NCBI GenBank assembly: GCA_016210495.1
Contig: JACQUC010000074.1
Coordinates: forward strand, 1-16,086
Source: Chloroflexota bacterium
GTDB taxonomy: Bacteria > Chloroflexota > FW602-bin22 > JACPRP01
DNA: 16,086 nucleotides
Direction: 5' to 3'
Made by a program: the position numbers and the translations under genes. Positions 1 to 6,043 of this stretch are shown one piece after another. The notes beneath the pieces were generated by a model, which had not been told where the DNA came from, made no database searches, and saw only the letters and a list, made by a program, of their open reading frames with translations. Position 1 is the stretch's first letter. Every line of letters begins with the position of its first letter.

Positions 1-69
1 GGCGGGGGGATGTCAAACGGAATACGACGCCCACCGCCGATGTGGGGGCTTCCGCATCGGGAGGTCCCA

Positions 70-92
70 GGGCGAGGAGACCTCGCCCCTAC
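70..92. repeat. Short palindrome with CTAC tail
   Basis: GGGCGAGG (70-77), loop AGA, CCTCGCCC (81-88), followed by CTAC. It is one of several intergenic palindromes in this window whose right arm ends in CCC and is followed by (C)CTAC or (C)TAC. It lies just downstream of the DUF2007 gene. Confidence 0.7.
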
Positions 93-108
93 GGCGGTTC
101 ATTTCGCG

Positions 109-354
109 TCAAGAACTGATCGACCAATCATCGTCAGTCTGAAGATAGGGGGCAAGGACAGTTCTTGCTCGATCGGCGTCGGCCTCTCGGACGCGTATCT
201 CGAACGGCCGCCATACGGAGGCGCCCCAGCCACCGGCGCCGACGCCGAGGGGTACCAGCACGCAAGGTATGCCCTCTGCCGCAAGGATGTCAGCCCACAT
301 CAAGGCCTCGGTCTCGAAGTTAAACGTCGCGACCGAGACGTCTTTTTTTGCCAC
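109..354 (-). CDS. DUF2007-type putative signal-transducing protein
   Basis: This small cytoplasmic protein of 81 residues looks like the DUF2007 family (described as putative signal-transducing proteins; role not established). The sequence has the family layout: an N-terminal beta strand with a 'which form and which site' helix (ETEALMWADILAAEGIP), a variable loop, then FEIRVREADADRARTVLAPYL near the C terminus. The frame is open upstream to 459, but I chose the GTG at 352-354 because AGAGGTG lies about 5 nt before it and the resulting length matches the family, whereas the extra upstream residues are unlike it. It stops at TGA. It follows the UbiD gene by 229 bases on the same strand; a repeat-rich gap separates them. 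No functional assignment is possible. Confidence 0.7.
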   Translation of the reverse strand: MAKKDVSVATFNFETEALMWADILAAEGIPCVLVPLGVGAGGWGASVWRPFEIRVREADADRARTVLAPYLQTDDDWSISS

Positions 355-459
355 AGCTACACCTCTCGCTCCTCGATCGACCCATTTCTCAAACGCAGAT
401 GTCGCTCGTGCACTCACAGACGGGATCGACGTGAATGACGTTGTCGGCATGGAGGCCAA

Positions 460-517
460 GGGGCAACCACACAGGGTTGCCCCTACAAGTTTACCGATAG
501 AGGGTTGTCCCTACAAG
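460..517. repeat. Palindrome plus direct repeat, CCCTAC-tailed
   Basis: GGGGCAACC (460-468) pairs with GGTTGCCCC (475-483), followed by TAC. The segment GGGTTGCCCCTACAAG (474-489) recurs with one change as GGGTTGTCCCTACAAG (501-516). It occupies most of the gap between the UbiD and DUF2007 genes. Confidence 0.65.
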
Positions 518-583
518 GCAATCACGTCCATCGGCGGAAGGATTCCTACGAGACCACCGCCGCAGATGCCGCCTGATTGTGCA

Positions 584-2185
584 CTAGCGTACTCTCTTGC
601 GCATGCCGATGAGCTTCTCGCCGGTCTTGTAGTACTCGCCCCTTAGCGCCAACTCGGCCTCCTCGGCAAACTCGGGCTCCCAGTAGCCGAGCTCGTAGCC
701 GTGCCACGGCTTCTTCAGATTGAGCTTGGGCAACCCCTCGGCTTCCCACAACTCCAGTGCCCGCTCCATAAACTCCTTCTTCGGCAGCGACACCGGCGGA
801 TAGGCCCACTTGCGCGTTGCGTCGATGAGGATGGCCGATGTGCCATTGGGCGGAGGGAACGTGCTTTCCTCGTGCGTGAGTCCACCCATGGGCGCCGCCG
901 AGTGGTCGAGCATCGAGCCCTTGCCCATAGTGATGCGGGTGTCGCGATGTGGCTGCATGCGGAAGCTCAGCGCCCAGTTCACGGAATCGGGATCGCGGGG
1001 GTCGATGTCCTCGTCCACCGCGATCAGAATCTTGCCGATGGTGGGGTCCAGCGCCACGGCGGCGTTGAGCGCCTGCCACGGTTGGGCGGGATTCGTCTTC
1101 TTCATCTGGATGGCCAGGTACTCCCAGCTACCGCTCGACTCGTGGAAGCCCACGTTGAGGACCGACGGGATGTTGCAGTCGTACTTCAGGAACTTGTACA
1201 TAACCGACTCATAAGCGATCTGTCGGATCTTGCTGGACTCGCTGGGGGGAAACTGGCTAATGATGGCGTGGTAGATCGCATCCCGGCGGTGTGTGACGCA
1301 GGTGACGTTAAGGAATGGATTGAGCACACGGGAGCCCATGTAGCCGCAGTACTCGCCGAAGGGGGCCTCGGGCTCCAGGAACTCGGTGTCCATCTCACCC
1401 TCGACGACGATCTCGGCCTGGGCCGGCACCTCGATGTCGACGGTCTTACACTTGACGACCTCGAGCGGCTCGCCCATCAAGGCTCCGGCCACCGCAAGCT
1501 CGTCCATCCCGTACGGCAGCTTTGCCGTTGCAGTGTAGGCAACGCTTGGCGGACCGCCCATTACCAGGGCAGCCTGCAGCGGTTTTCCCCGCTCTCGGGC
1601 CCTGTCCCAGTGCATATAGATGTGCTGCGTGGGGCCGACGAAGATGCCCAGGCGACGCTTGCTCTTGACCTGGGAGCGGTAGTTCCCAACGTTGCGGATG
1701 CCGGTATCCGGATCCCTGGTGGTCCAGTGCGTGGCCGTGGTGTATGGCGCGTTGTCAAAGCCGGGGGTAGAAATAGGAACGGGTATCCTCTCGATGCCGT
1801 TGCCGTCCCGGTCCAGGTCGTCGCCCAAAACCACGACTTCCTGGCAAGGGCCGCTAGACACCGAGTTCGTCGGCAACGGGTTGCGCAGCGCCTCGGCCCA
1901 CTTCTCGTTCAACTCGTCGATCCTGCAACCCATGCCGAGCGCGTAGATGTCGCGGGAGCCGGCCACGATGGCCACGGCCACCGGCATATCGTACTTTCGT
2001 CCCTTCACGTCGACGACGTTTTCGAAGAGAAATGCCTTGCGCTCCGCTTCGGGCAGCCCACGAAACTGGAGGCGCACAAATGGCATCAGCTCCGTGTCCT
2101 TGTTGATCTGGCGCTTGATGCGCACCAGCTTGCCTCTCTCTTCGAGCAGCTTGAGGTGCTCTCTAATGTCCCTCAAATAAGCCAA
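584..2185 (-). CDS. UbiD family prenylated-FMN-dependent (de)carboxylase
   Basis: Member of the UbiD family, which adds or removes carboxyl groups on aromatic or unsaturated acids using prenylated FMN made by a UbiX partner (no ubiX is in the window). The 533-residue length is typical. The catalytic triad of the family is visible: Arg170 in NVGNYRSQ, Glu273 and Glu278 in EPEAPFGEYCGYMG, at nearly the spacing of fungal Fdc1 (Arg173, Glu277, Glu282). The frame is open to 2242, but the TTG at 2183-2185 is preferred: AAGGGGGG lies 8 nt upstream, the protein then opens with the usual LAYLRDIREHLKLLEERGKLVRI-type start, and a candidate promoter lies at 2218-2246. Stop TAG. The substrate is unknown; neighbours suggest aromatic or cyclic acid catabolism. 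Confidence 0.95.
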   Translation of the reverse strand: MAYLRDIREHLKLLEERGKLVRIKRQINKDTELMPFVRLQFRGLPEAERKAFLFENVVDVKGRKYDMPVAVAIVAGSRDIYALGMGCRIDELNEKWAEALRNPLPTNSVSSGPCQEVVVLGDDLDRDGNGIERIPVPISTPGFDNAPYTTATHWTTRDPDTGIRNVGNYRSQVKSKRRLGIFVGPTQHIYMHWDRARERGKPLQAALVMGGPPSVAYTATAKLPYGMDELAVAGALMGEPLEVVKCKTVDIEVPAQAEIVVEGEMDTEFLEPEAPFGEYCGYMGSRVLNPFLNVTCVTHRRDAIYHAIISQFPPSESSKIRQIAYESVMYKFLKYDCNIPSVLNVGFHESSGSWEYLAIQMKKTNPAQPWQALNAAVALDPTIGKILIAVDEDIDPRDPDSVNWALSFRMQPHRDTRITMGKGSMLDHSAAPMGGLTHEESTFPPPNGTSAILIDATRKWAYPPVSLPKKEFMERALELWEAEGLPKLNLKKPWHGYELGYWEPEFAEEAELALRGEYYKTGEKLIGMRKRVR

Positions 2186-2217
2186 GTAAACAACCCCCCT
2201 TCGTGTTTGTATGTGCA

Positions 2218-2246
2218 TTTCTATCACAAAGTCGGGCGACATGCAA
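2218..2246 (-). promoter_or_regulatory. Candidate sigma-70 promoter for ubiD-family gene
   Basis: Reading the minus strand: TTGCAT (2246-2241), 17-nt spacer, TAGAAA (2223-2218). Expected transcription start near 2211, about 25 nt before the TTG start codon. It supports a separate transcription unit for the UbiD gene and the shorter start. Confidence 0.4.
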
Positions 2247-2488
2247 CGGCGAAAGAAAGTGGTGGTGTACAGGGGATTGCAGAAACGGCGGCAGGTTACG
2301 GCGTCATCGGATGTGGCAACGGATAAACGGATGCGGCCTTACGCGCGTCCGGCGTCAAATCTGGCCACACACTTGATCTGGCAGGGTTTCCGCAGCCGTG
2401 CAGAGTGGCTTTACGTGCTTTTCGTATGCCACAACGCTGATCCGCCGGTCCGGTGCGTCCGTTGAGGCCGAGTTCGCCGCGCACGGAA

Positions 2489-2534
2489 TGTGCCCCGGCT
2501 CCGCATTGCGGAGCCGCTAGAAAACTGGCACATC
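2489..2534. repeat. Nested palindrome, possible transcript end
   Basis: Inner stem CGGCTCCGC (2496-2504), loop ATT, GCGGAGCCG (2508-2516), perfect over 9 bp. Outer arms ATGTGCC (2489-2495) and GGCACAT (2528-2534) are also complementary. It sits 25 bases downstream of the lipoprotein stop codon. There is no T-run, so it is at most an mRNA 3'-end stabiliser or atypical terminator. Confidence 0.6.
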
Positions 2535-2558
2535 CCTGGGGCGCGGAGGAGCCTACCG

Positions 2559-3101
2559 CTACGGGATGATGAAGTTGGCCTTGACGTTGACGGACTTTTC
2601 GGGCTCCACGGGGTCATTGGTTCGCATGACTATCGCGAAGTCGTGGGGCCCGTCCATACCCTCGTGCATAGTGAAGGCTAGACCGACCATGGATGACATA
2701 CCCGGCTGCACTGTCGTATCACGTACGACGGGATTGACCGGTCAACAGCCCTCGACGGCACGAACGATGGCCGAGCGGATCTCCAGCGGCTGGTCGCCGA
2801 CGTTCTTGAACTCGAAGCCGTACGCGACTACGTTGCCAACCGGGACCTTGCCGAAGTCCACAACTTGGTCATTGAAGGCGATGCGCGGCCCGCCTGTTGG
2901 GCTGGGCTTGACCTCGGGTGCGGGGGCAATGGACACGGGTTTGGCCATTATGGGGGGAGTGGGCGTAGGAATGGGGCCGAAAGGCGCCTTTGCCGCCGGC
3001 TTGGGCGCAGCGGGCTTGCTGGCCGTCGAGCCGCCCGTGCAGCCGGCCAGAGCAATGAGTACACTAAGGGCCACCAATGTCAGCACGAACAGATTCTTCA
3101 A
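2559..3101 (-). CDS. DUF1573-like lipoprotein, probable selenoprotein (UGA at 2742-2744)
   Basis: Exported lipoprotein of 180 residues if the in-frame UGA is read as selenocysteine. Residues 1-21 form a signal peptide with lipobox L-A-G-C (Cys21 lipidated); 22-65 is an Ala/Pro/Lys linker; 66-180 is a DUF1573-like beta-sandwich (DFGKVPVG, FEFKNVGDQPLEI, then TNDPVEPEKSVNVKANF). UGA 2742-2744 follows Cys119, giving EGC-U-P where relatives, as I recall, carry a Cys or Cys-Cys at this spot. Downstream reading continues 60 codons, including TMHEGMDGPHDF, to TAG at 2559-2561. Without them the domain loses its second half. A hairpin 18 nt after the UGA fits a SECIS. Start TTG at 3099-3101 has GAGG upstream and lies 12 nt after the enoyl-CoA hydratase stop, so the two are probably co-transcribed. 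Alternatives: a truncated protein at UGA (119 residues), a disrupted gene, or an assembly error. Function unknown; a Cys-Sec pair suggests redox or metal chemistry outside the membrane. Confidence 0.8.
2713..2729 (-). promoter_or_regulatory. Candidate bacterial SECIS hairpin
   Basis: On the minus strand, GTCGTA (2729-2724), loop CGTGA (2723-2719), TACGAC (2718-2713): a perfect 6-bp stem. The apical loop starts 18 nt after UGA 2742-2744 and has G at its second position. Bacterial SECIS models place the loop about 16-37 nt from the UGA with a G in the first two loop bases, so this fits. CCGG at 2741-2738 and 2705-2702 could extend the structure to the UGA. Confidence 0.7.
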
Positions 3102-3113
3102 TTCAGTTGCGCC

Positions 3114-3905
3114 TCAATTCCCAATGAATTTCGGATGCCTCCTGGCCTGAAAGGCAAGAATACCTTCTCTAAAGTCGGCTGTAAGACTGCTATCCGCGAT
3201 GGCGTTTCGCTCGCGCTCCATCTGCGTCTCGAGATGGTCGCCGAGGCCTTCGTAGATCAGCGCCTTGGCTCTACCTATGGCCGCAAGCGGACCTTGCGCC
3301 AATTGGGCACCCACGGTGCGCACGCGCGACAGCAGGTCGGCTTCCGCCACAACCTCGTTCACGATGCCCATATTCAGCGCATCATCGGCGCTAAGCTCGC
3401 GGTTACTCCACGCCATTTCGACTACCCTCTTCACTCCGATGAGACGGGGCAAGAAGTAGGTCACGCCGCAATCCGGTGTCAGGCCGATTCCGGTGAAGGC
3501 CATTTTGAATCGGGCCTTGGCGGACGCAACCAGCAAATCACACGCCAGAGCCATCGCAAAGCCCGCGCCGGCAGCAACGCCGTTCACCGCGCCGATCACC
3601 GGCTTAGGCATGCGAATCAGCGTGGCGACGACGCCGTCAAGGTTAGTCGTTAGCTTGCGAAAGAACGTGGATGGGTCACTCTCCAACAGCTCGGCCATCG
3701 CCTTCACGTCGCCACCTGCGCTGAAAGCCTCGCCAGCCCCAGTGAGAACGAGCGCCTTGACATTCTGGTTGGAATAGCAGCGGACCACGGCGTCCAGGAA
3801 CTCCTCGCTCATTTGGAGCGTAAAAGCATTGAGGTGCGTCGGCCTGTTCAGGGTGAGGATGGCGATGCCACCGTCTTGCTGCAACAGGATAGTCTCATAC
3901 TCCAT
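3114..3905 (-). CDS. Enoyl-CoA hydratase/isomerase family protein, PaaG-like
   Basis: Crotonase-fold enzyme of 263 residues acting on acyl-CoA thioesters in the cytoplasm. The oxyanion-hole segments are clear: AFSAGGDVKAM (about 60-70) and GAVNGVAAGAGFAMALACD (about 105-123). The motif GIGLTPDCGVTYFLPR (139-154) carries Asp145 where classical hydratases have their second catalytic Glu, and the first Glu position is not conserved. That pattern resembles PaaG-type ring or double-bond isomerases more than simple hydratases. ATG at 3903-3905 is preceded by GGAGGT at 6 nt; the longer open frame to 4346 overlaps the cyclase gene and is not coding. Stop TGA. The lipoprotein gene begins 12 nt later. 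The exact reaction cannot be settled from sequence. Confidence 0.95.
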   Translation of the reverse strand: MEYETILLQQDGGIAILTLNRPTHLNAFTLQMSEEFLDAVVRCYSNQNVKALVLTGAGEAFSAGGDVKAMAELLESDPSTFFRKLTTNLDGVVATLIRMPKPVIGAVNGVAAGAGFAMALACDLLVASAKARFKMAFTGIGLTPDCGVTYFLPRLIGVKRVVEMAWSNRELSADDALNMGIVNEVVAEADLLSRVRTVGAQLAQGPLAAIGRAKALIYEGLGDHLETQMERERNAIADSSLTADFREGILAFQARRHPKFIGN

Positions 3906-3982
3906 TGTAGGACCTCCGGTAACCTTTGTCAGTTTGCCTAGCCCCACATACAGTTTACCACAATAGTCCCAAACACAACAGG

Positions 3983-4009
3983 GGGGCAGGCTTGTAAACC
4001 CGCCCCTAC
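3983..4009. repeat. Imperfect palindrome with CCCCTAC tail
   Basis: GGGGC (3983-3987) with GCCCC (4002-4006), extended inward by GG/CC across one mismatch, loop around CTTGTAAA, followed by TAC. It overlaps the 3' end of the cyclase gene and the 100-base gap before the crotonase gene. Member of the same palindrome family as 70-92 and 12791-12812. Confidence 0.55.
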
Positions 4010-4812
4010 ACGATAGCCAGGGGTCTGATGGGCGAAGCCGTGGCCCCCACGAAGCGCAGCGGCAGCGCCACGAACAAGAAGCTGTAAACCTTCTCTTTCG
4101 CCAGTTCCTCCAGGTTGAGATTCTCAATGATATGTATGCCCCGCTCGGCGAGGAGGAAACCGTGCACCTGGCCCTGCGTGGGCCAGAACTCAAAGGCCGC
4201 GTGGTCGCCGCCGACGATAGAAACGCCTGCGGCCGCGAGCCAGCGCGCTCCCTCCAGAGTCGGGCCAGGGACGCTACTGCCGACGCCGAGGAATACAGAT
4301 GGGTCATCCCAGAACTGCGCCCAGCCGGTGCGAACCAGCACAACATCGCCAGGGCGAAGATCGACGCCCTCAGCCCGCGCTACGGCCTCCAGGTCTTTGC
4401 TGGTTATGATGTAGTCCGGGTCCAAGGTCGACCTGTCTTTGAATCCCGCGACGTCCAATAGAACGGCTCGACGGAGGATGGGCTGCACCGTTTCTATTCC
4501 GTGGGCGGCCATGCCGCCGGGGCCCGTTTGGTGGGTCGCGACGTCGATGCCGCCGAAAAGACGGCCGTCCTTCGAGAAGTGCCCGATGGCGTCGATGTGG
4601 GTCGATGTGTGGAGGCTCATGAAGACCTGGTCGTTGGCCGAGCTGACGCCATCGGCATACATCCTGTCGCCGTGCCTCCTGTGGAGTGAGAAACAGAAGG
4701 GAGGATGGATGGGCAACACCGGCATACCATGCTTGAGCGGCTGTGAGAGATCGAAGACAGGACGTTCGCGGATCATCGCGAACAGGTTATCGAGACGAGG
4801 AGCGTCTTTCAA
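4006..4812 (-). CDS. Cyclase family protein (kynurenine formamidase-like metal hydrolase)
   Basis: Member of the cyclase/kynurenine-formamidase-like hydrolase superfamily (PF04199), 268 residues, cytoplasmic. The metal-binding signature is HTSTHIDAIGHF at 68-79 (His68, His72, Asp74, His78), matching the family pattern HxGTHxDxPxH except for Ser at the Gly position. DVVLVRTGWAQFW and VGGDHAAFEFWP are further conserved blocks. Family members hydrolyse amide or ring bonds (for example N-formylkynurenine, isatin) or act in ring closure, so a ring-opening hydrolase is possible here. Start TTG at 4810-4812 has AGAGGTG upstream, lying over the stop of the flavin oxidoreductase gene 3 nt away, which indicates translational coupling. 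Stop TAG. Substrate not predictable. Confidence 0.92.
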   Translation of the reverse strand: MKDAPRLDNLFAMIRERPVFDLSQPLKHGMPVLPIHPPFCFSLHRRHGDRMYADGVSSANDQVFMSLHTSTHIDAIGHFSKDGRLFGGIDVATHQTGPGGMAAHGIETVQPILRRAVLLDVAGFKDRSTLDPDYIITSKDLEAVARAEGVDLRPGDVVLVRTGWAQFWDDPSVFLGVGSSVPGPTLEGARWLAAAGVSIVGGDHAAFEFWPTQGQVHGFLLAERGIHIIENLNLEELAKEKVYSFLFVALPLRFVGATASPIRPLAIV

Positions 4813-4815
4813 ACG

Positions 4816-5955
4816 TCACCTCTTCAGCAGGAACGGCTCAGGCGCCTGGACCATACCTTTTGGCCACCTGATACAGACGGTTTTCTCGAACCGGTCGTTC
4901 AGCTCTGCGCAGTGGTCGCAGTAGGTGCAGCGCACGATCTCTTTGGCTCTGCCTTCCTTCGCCTTCTTAGGCCAGTCGGGATCGGTCAAGAGCGCCCTGG
5001 CCAGGCCGATAATGTCCGCCTGTTCTTTTTGGAGGATCTTCTCGGCAAGGTCTGGCGTGGGGATCTTCCCGGCCGTGATCACGGGGATCGTGTGCCCCGC
5101 CTCGCGCAGTGAGTTGCGTACGCCTTCGGCCAGATAGGCGTTCGCGGCATCGGGCATCCACGCCCTTGGCCAACAGCGCAGGCCGCTGTAACCGGTATAG
5201 GCCGACCACGGCTCGCCCGGGTTTGGCGGGAGCGCGTCGTCGTACTGGCCGCCACAGGATGTGCTGATGTAATCGATCCCGGCCTCGGCCAGCTTGCGCG
5301 CAATAACCGTCGAGTGCAACAGCGTGTTGCCGCCCACGACAAGATCATCGCCGTTGATCCGAGCGCCGAGGGTGAAGTCCTTGCCCAGGAGGTCCCTGGT
5401 CACATGATAGATTTCGAGCAACAGCCGTAAACGATTGTCGATGTTCCCGCCGTACTCATCCCGTCGCTTGTTCTTGCGCGAGAGGAACTGCGAGAGGGTC
5501 ATGCAGCTCTCGGCGTCCCACTCCAGGGAATCGAAGCCGGCCTCGCCGATGCGCAGCGCGGCGGTGCGGTGGTCTTCGACGAGCTGCTTTATGTCGTCGA
5601 GCGACAAATCCTCGACTTTCTGCCGCCAACCGCTCTTGGCGACCTTCAAGAAATGGCCGAGCTGGACGCCGATCTTGGTCGGGCCTTCGCGATGTACCGC
5701 GTCGACCCATCGCTTCAGGCCGGGCACGTAGTCGTCGCTGGAGGCTCTGATGTTGCGTGGGCTCTTGGACTTCTGGATGACGATGGCCTCGCTGATGATC
5801 CAGCCGACGCCGCCCCGCGCCTGGCGGGCGTACCGCTCGATGAGCTCGTCGGTCACGAAGCCTTCGTCGCTGGCGAGGTTGGTGACCAACGGGGTCGAGA
5901 CGATGCGGTTTTCGAGTTTCATTTTGCCGACGGTGATCGGCTCAAATAGCTTCAC
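4816..5955 (-). CDS. Old Yellow Enzyme family NADH:flavin oxidoreductase, short Fe-S form
   Basis: FMN TIM-barrel oxidoreductase of 379 residues, related to 2,4-dienoyl-CoA reductase and NADH:flavin oxidoreductases. Family blocks: KLFEPITVGKMKLENRIV (2-19), VQLGHF (97-102), AGFDSLEW (139-146), QFLSRKNKRRDEYGG (156-170), GLARALLTDPDWP (317-329). Cys343, Cys346, Cys349 and Cys361 resemble the 4Fe-4S ligands of dienoyl-CoA reductases. Two oddities: the usual substrate-binding H-x-x-H/N of the barrel is replaced by Asp147 and Ser150 (WDAES), and the protein ends soon after the cluster, with no C-terminal FAD/NAD(P) domain. The GTG start at 5953-5955 follows GGAG by 6 nt; the nearby ATG is out of frame and meets TGA at once. 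A promoter lies just upstream. Stop TGA, 3 nt before the cyclase gene. Confidence 0.93.
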   Translation of the reverse strand: MKLFEPITVGKMKLENRIVSTPLVTNLASDEGFVTDELIERYARQARGGVGWIISEAIVIQKSKSPRNIRASSDDYVPGLKRWVDAVHREGPTKIGVQLGHFLKVAKSGWRQKVEDLSLDDIKQLVEDHRTAALRIGEAGFDSLEWDAESCMTLSQFLSRKNKRRDEYGGNIDNRLRLLLEIYHVTRDLLGKDFTLGARINGDDLVVGGNTLLHSTVIARKLAEAGIDYISTSCGGQYDDALPPNPGEPWSAYTGYSGLRCWPRAWMPDAANAYLAEGVRNSLREAGHTIPVITAGKIPTPDLAEKILQKEQADIIGLARALLTDPDWPKKAKEGRAKEIVRCTYCDHCAELNDRFEKTVCIRWPKGMVQAPEPFLLKR

Positions 5956-5995
5956 TTCATGCTCCTTTGACTGTGTTGTGCAGACGACGTCTCTT

Positions 5996-6024
5996 AGTTT
6001 ATCACAGTGTGGAAAGGATGTGAA
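5996..6024 (-). promoter_or_regulatory. Sigma-70 promoter for the OYE-cyclase-crotonase-lipoprotein run
   Basis: Minus strand: TTCACA (6024-6019), exactly 17-nt spacer, TAAACT (6001-5996). Expected start near 5988, about 33 nt before the GTG of the flavin oxidoreductase. It lies in the 88-base gap after the kinase stop. Confidence 0.55.
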
Positions 6025-6043
6025 TGAGCTTTCTCCCAGCGTG

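Larger units (their letters stand above)
2186..2558. other. Gap between lipoprotein and UbiD genes
   Basis: No convincing gene. It holds the candidate ubiD promoter and ribosome-binding site at the left end and a nested palindrome at 2489-2534 at the right end, just past the lipoprotein stop. No tRNA (including selC) could be recognised here by eye. Confidence 0.5.

Noticed and set aside
10..438. Plus-strand open frame at the left edge
   Set aside because: Runs through a palindrome and opposite the DUF2007 gene; composition is not protein-like.
701..2326. Long plus-strand open frame of 541 codons opposite the UbiD gene
   Set aside because: Mirror of a high-GC real gene; its translation has no family features, whereas the minus strand is a clear UbiD protein.
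2742..3101. Ordinary 119-residue lipoprotein ending at UGA
   Set aside because: It would cut the DUF1573-like domain in half right after the conserved Cys, while the continuation matches the rest of the domain and has a SECIS-like hairpin. Kept only as the alternative hypothesis.
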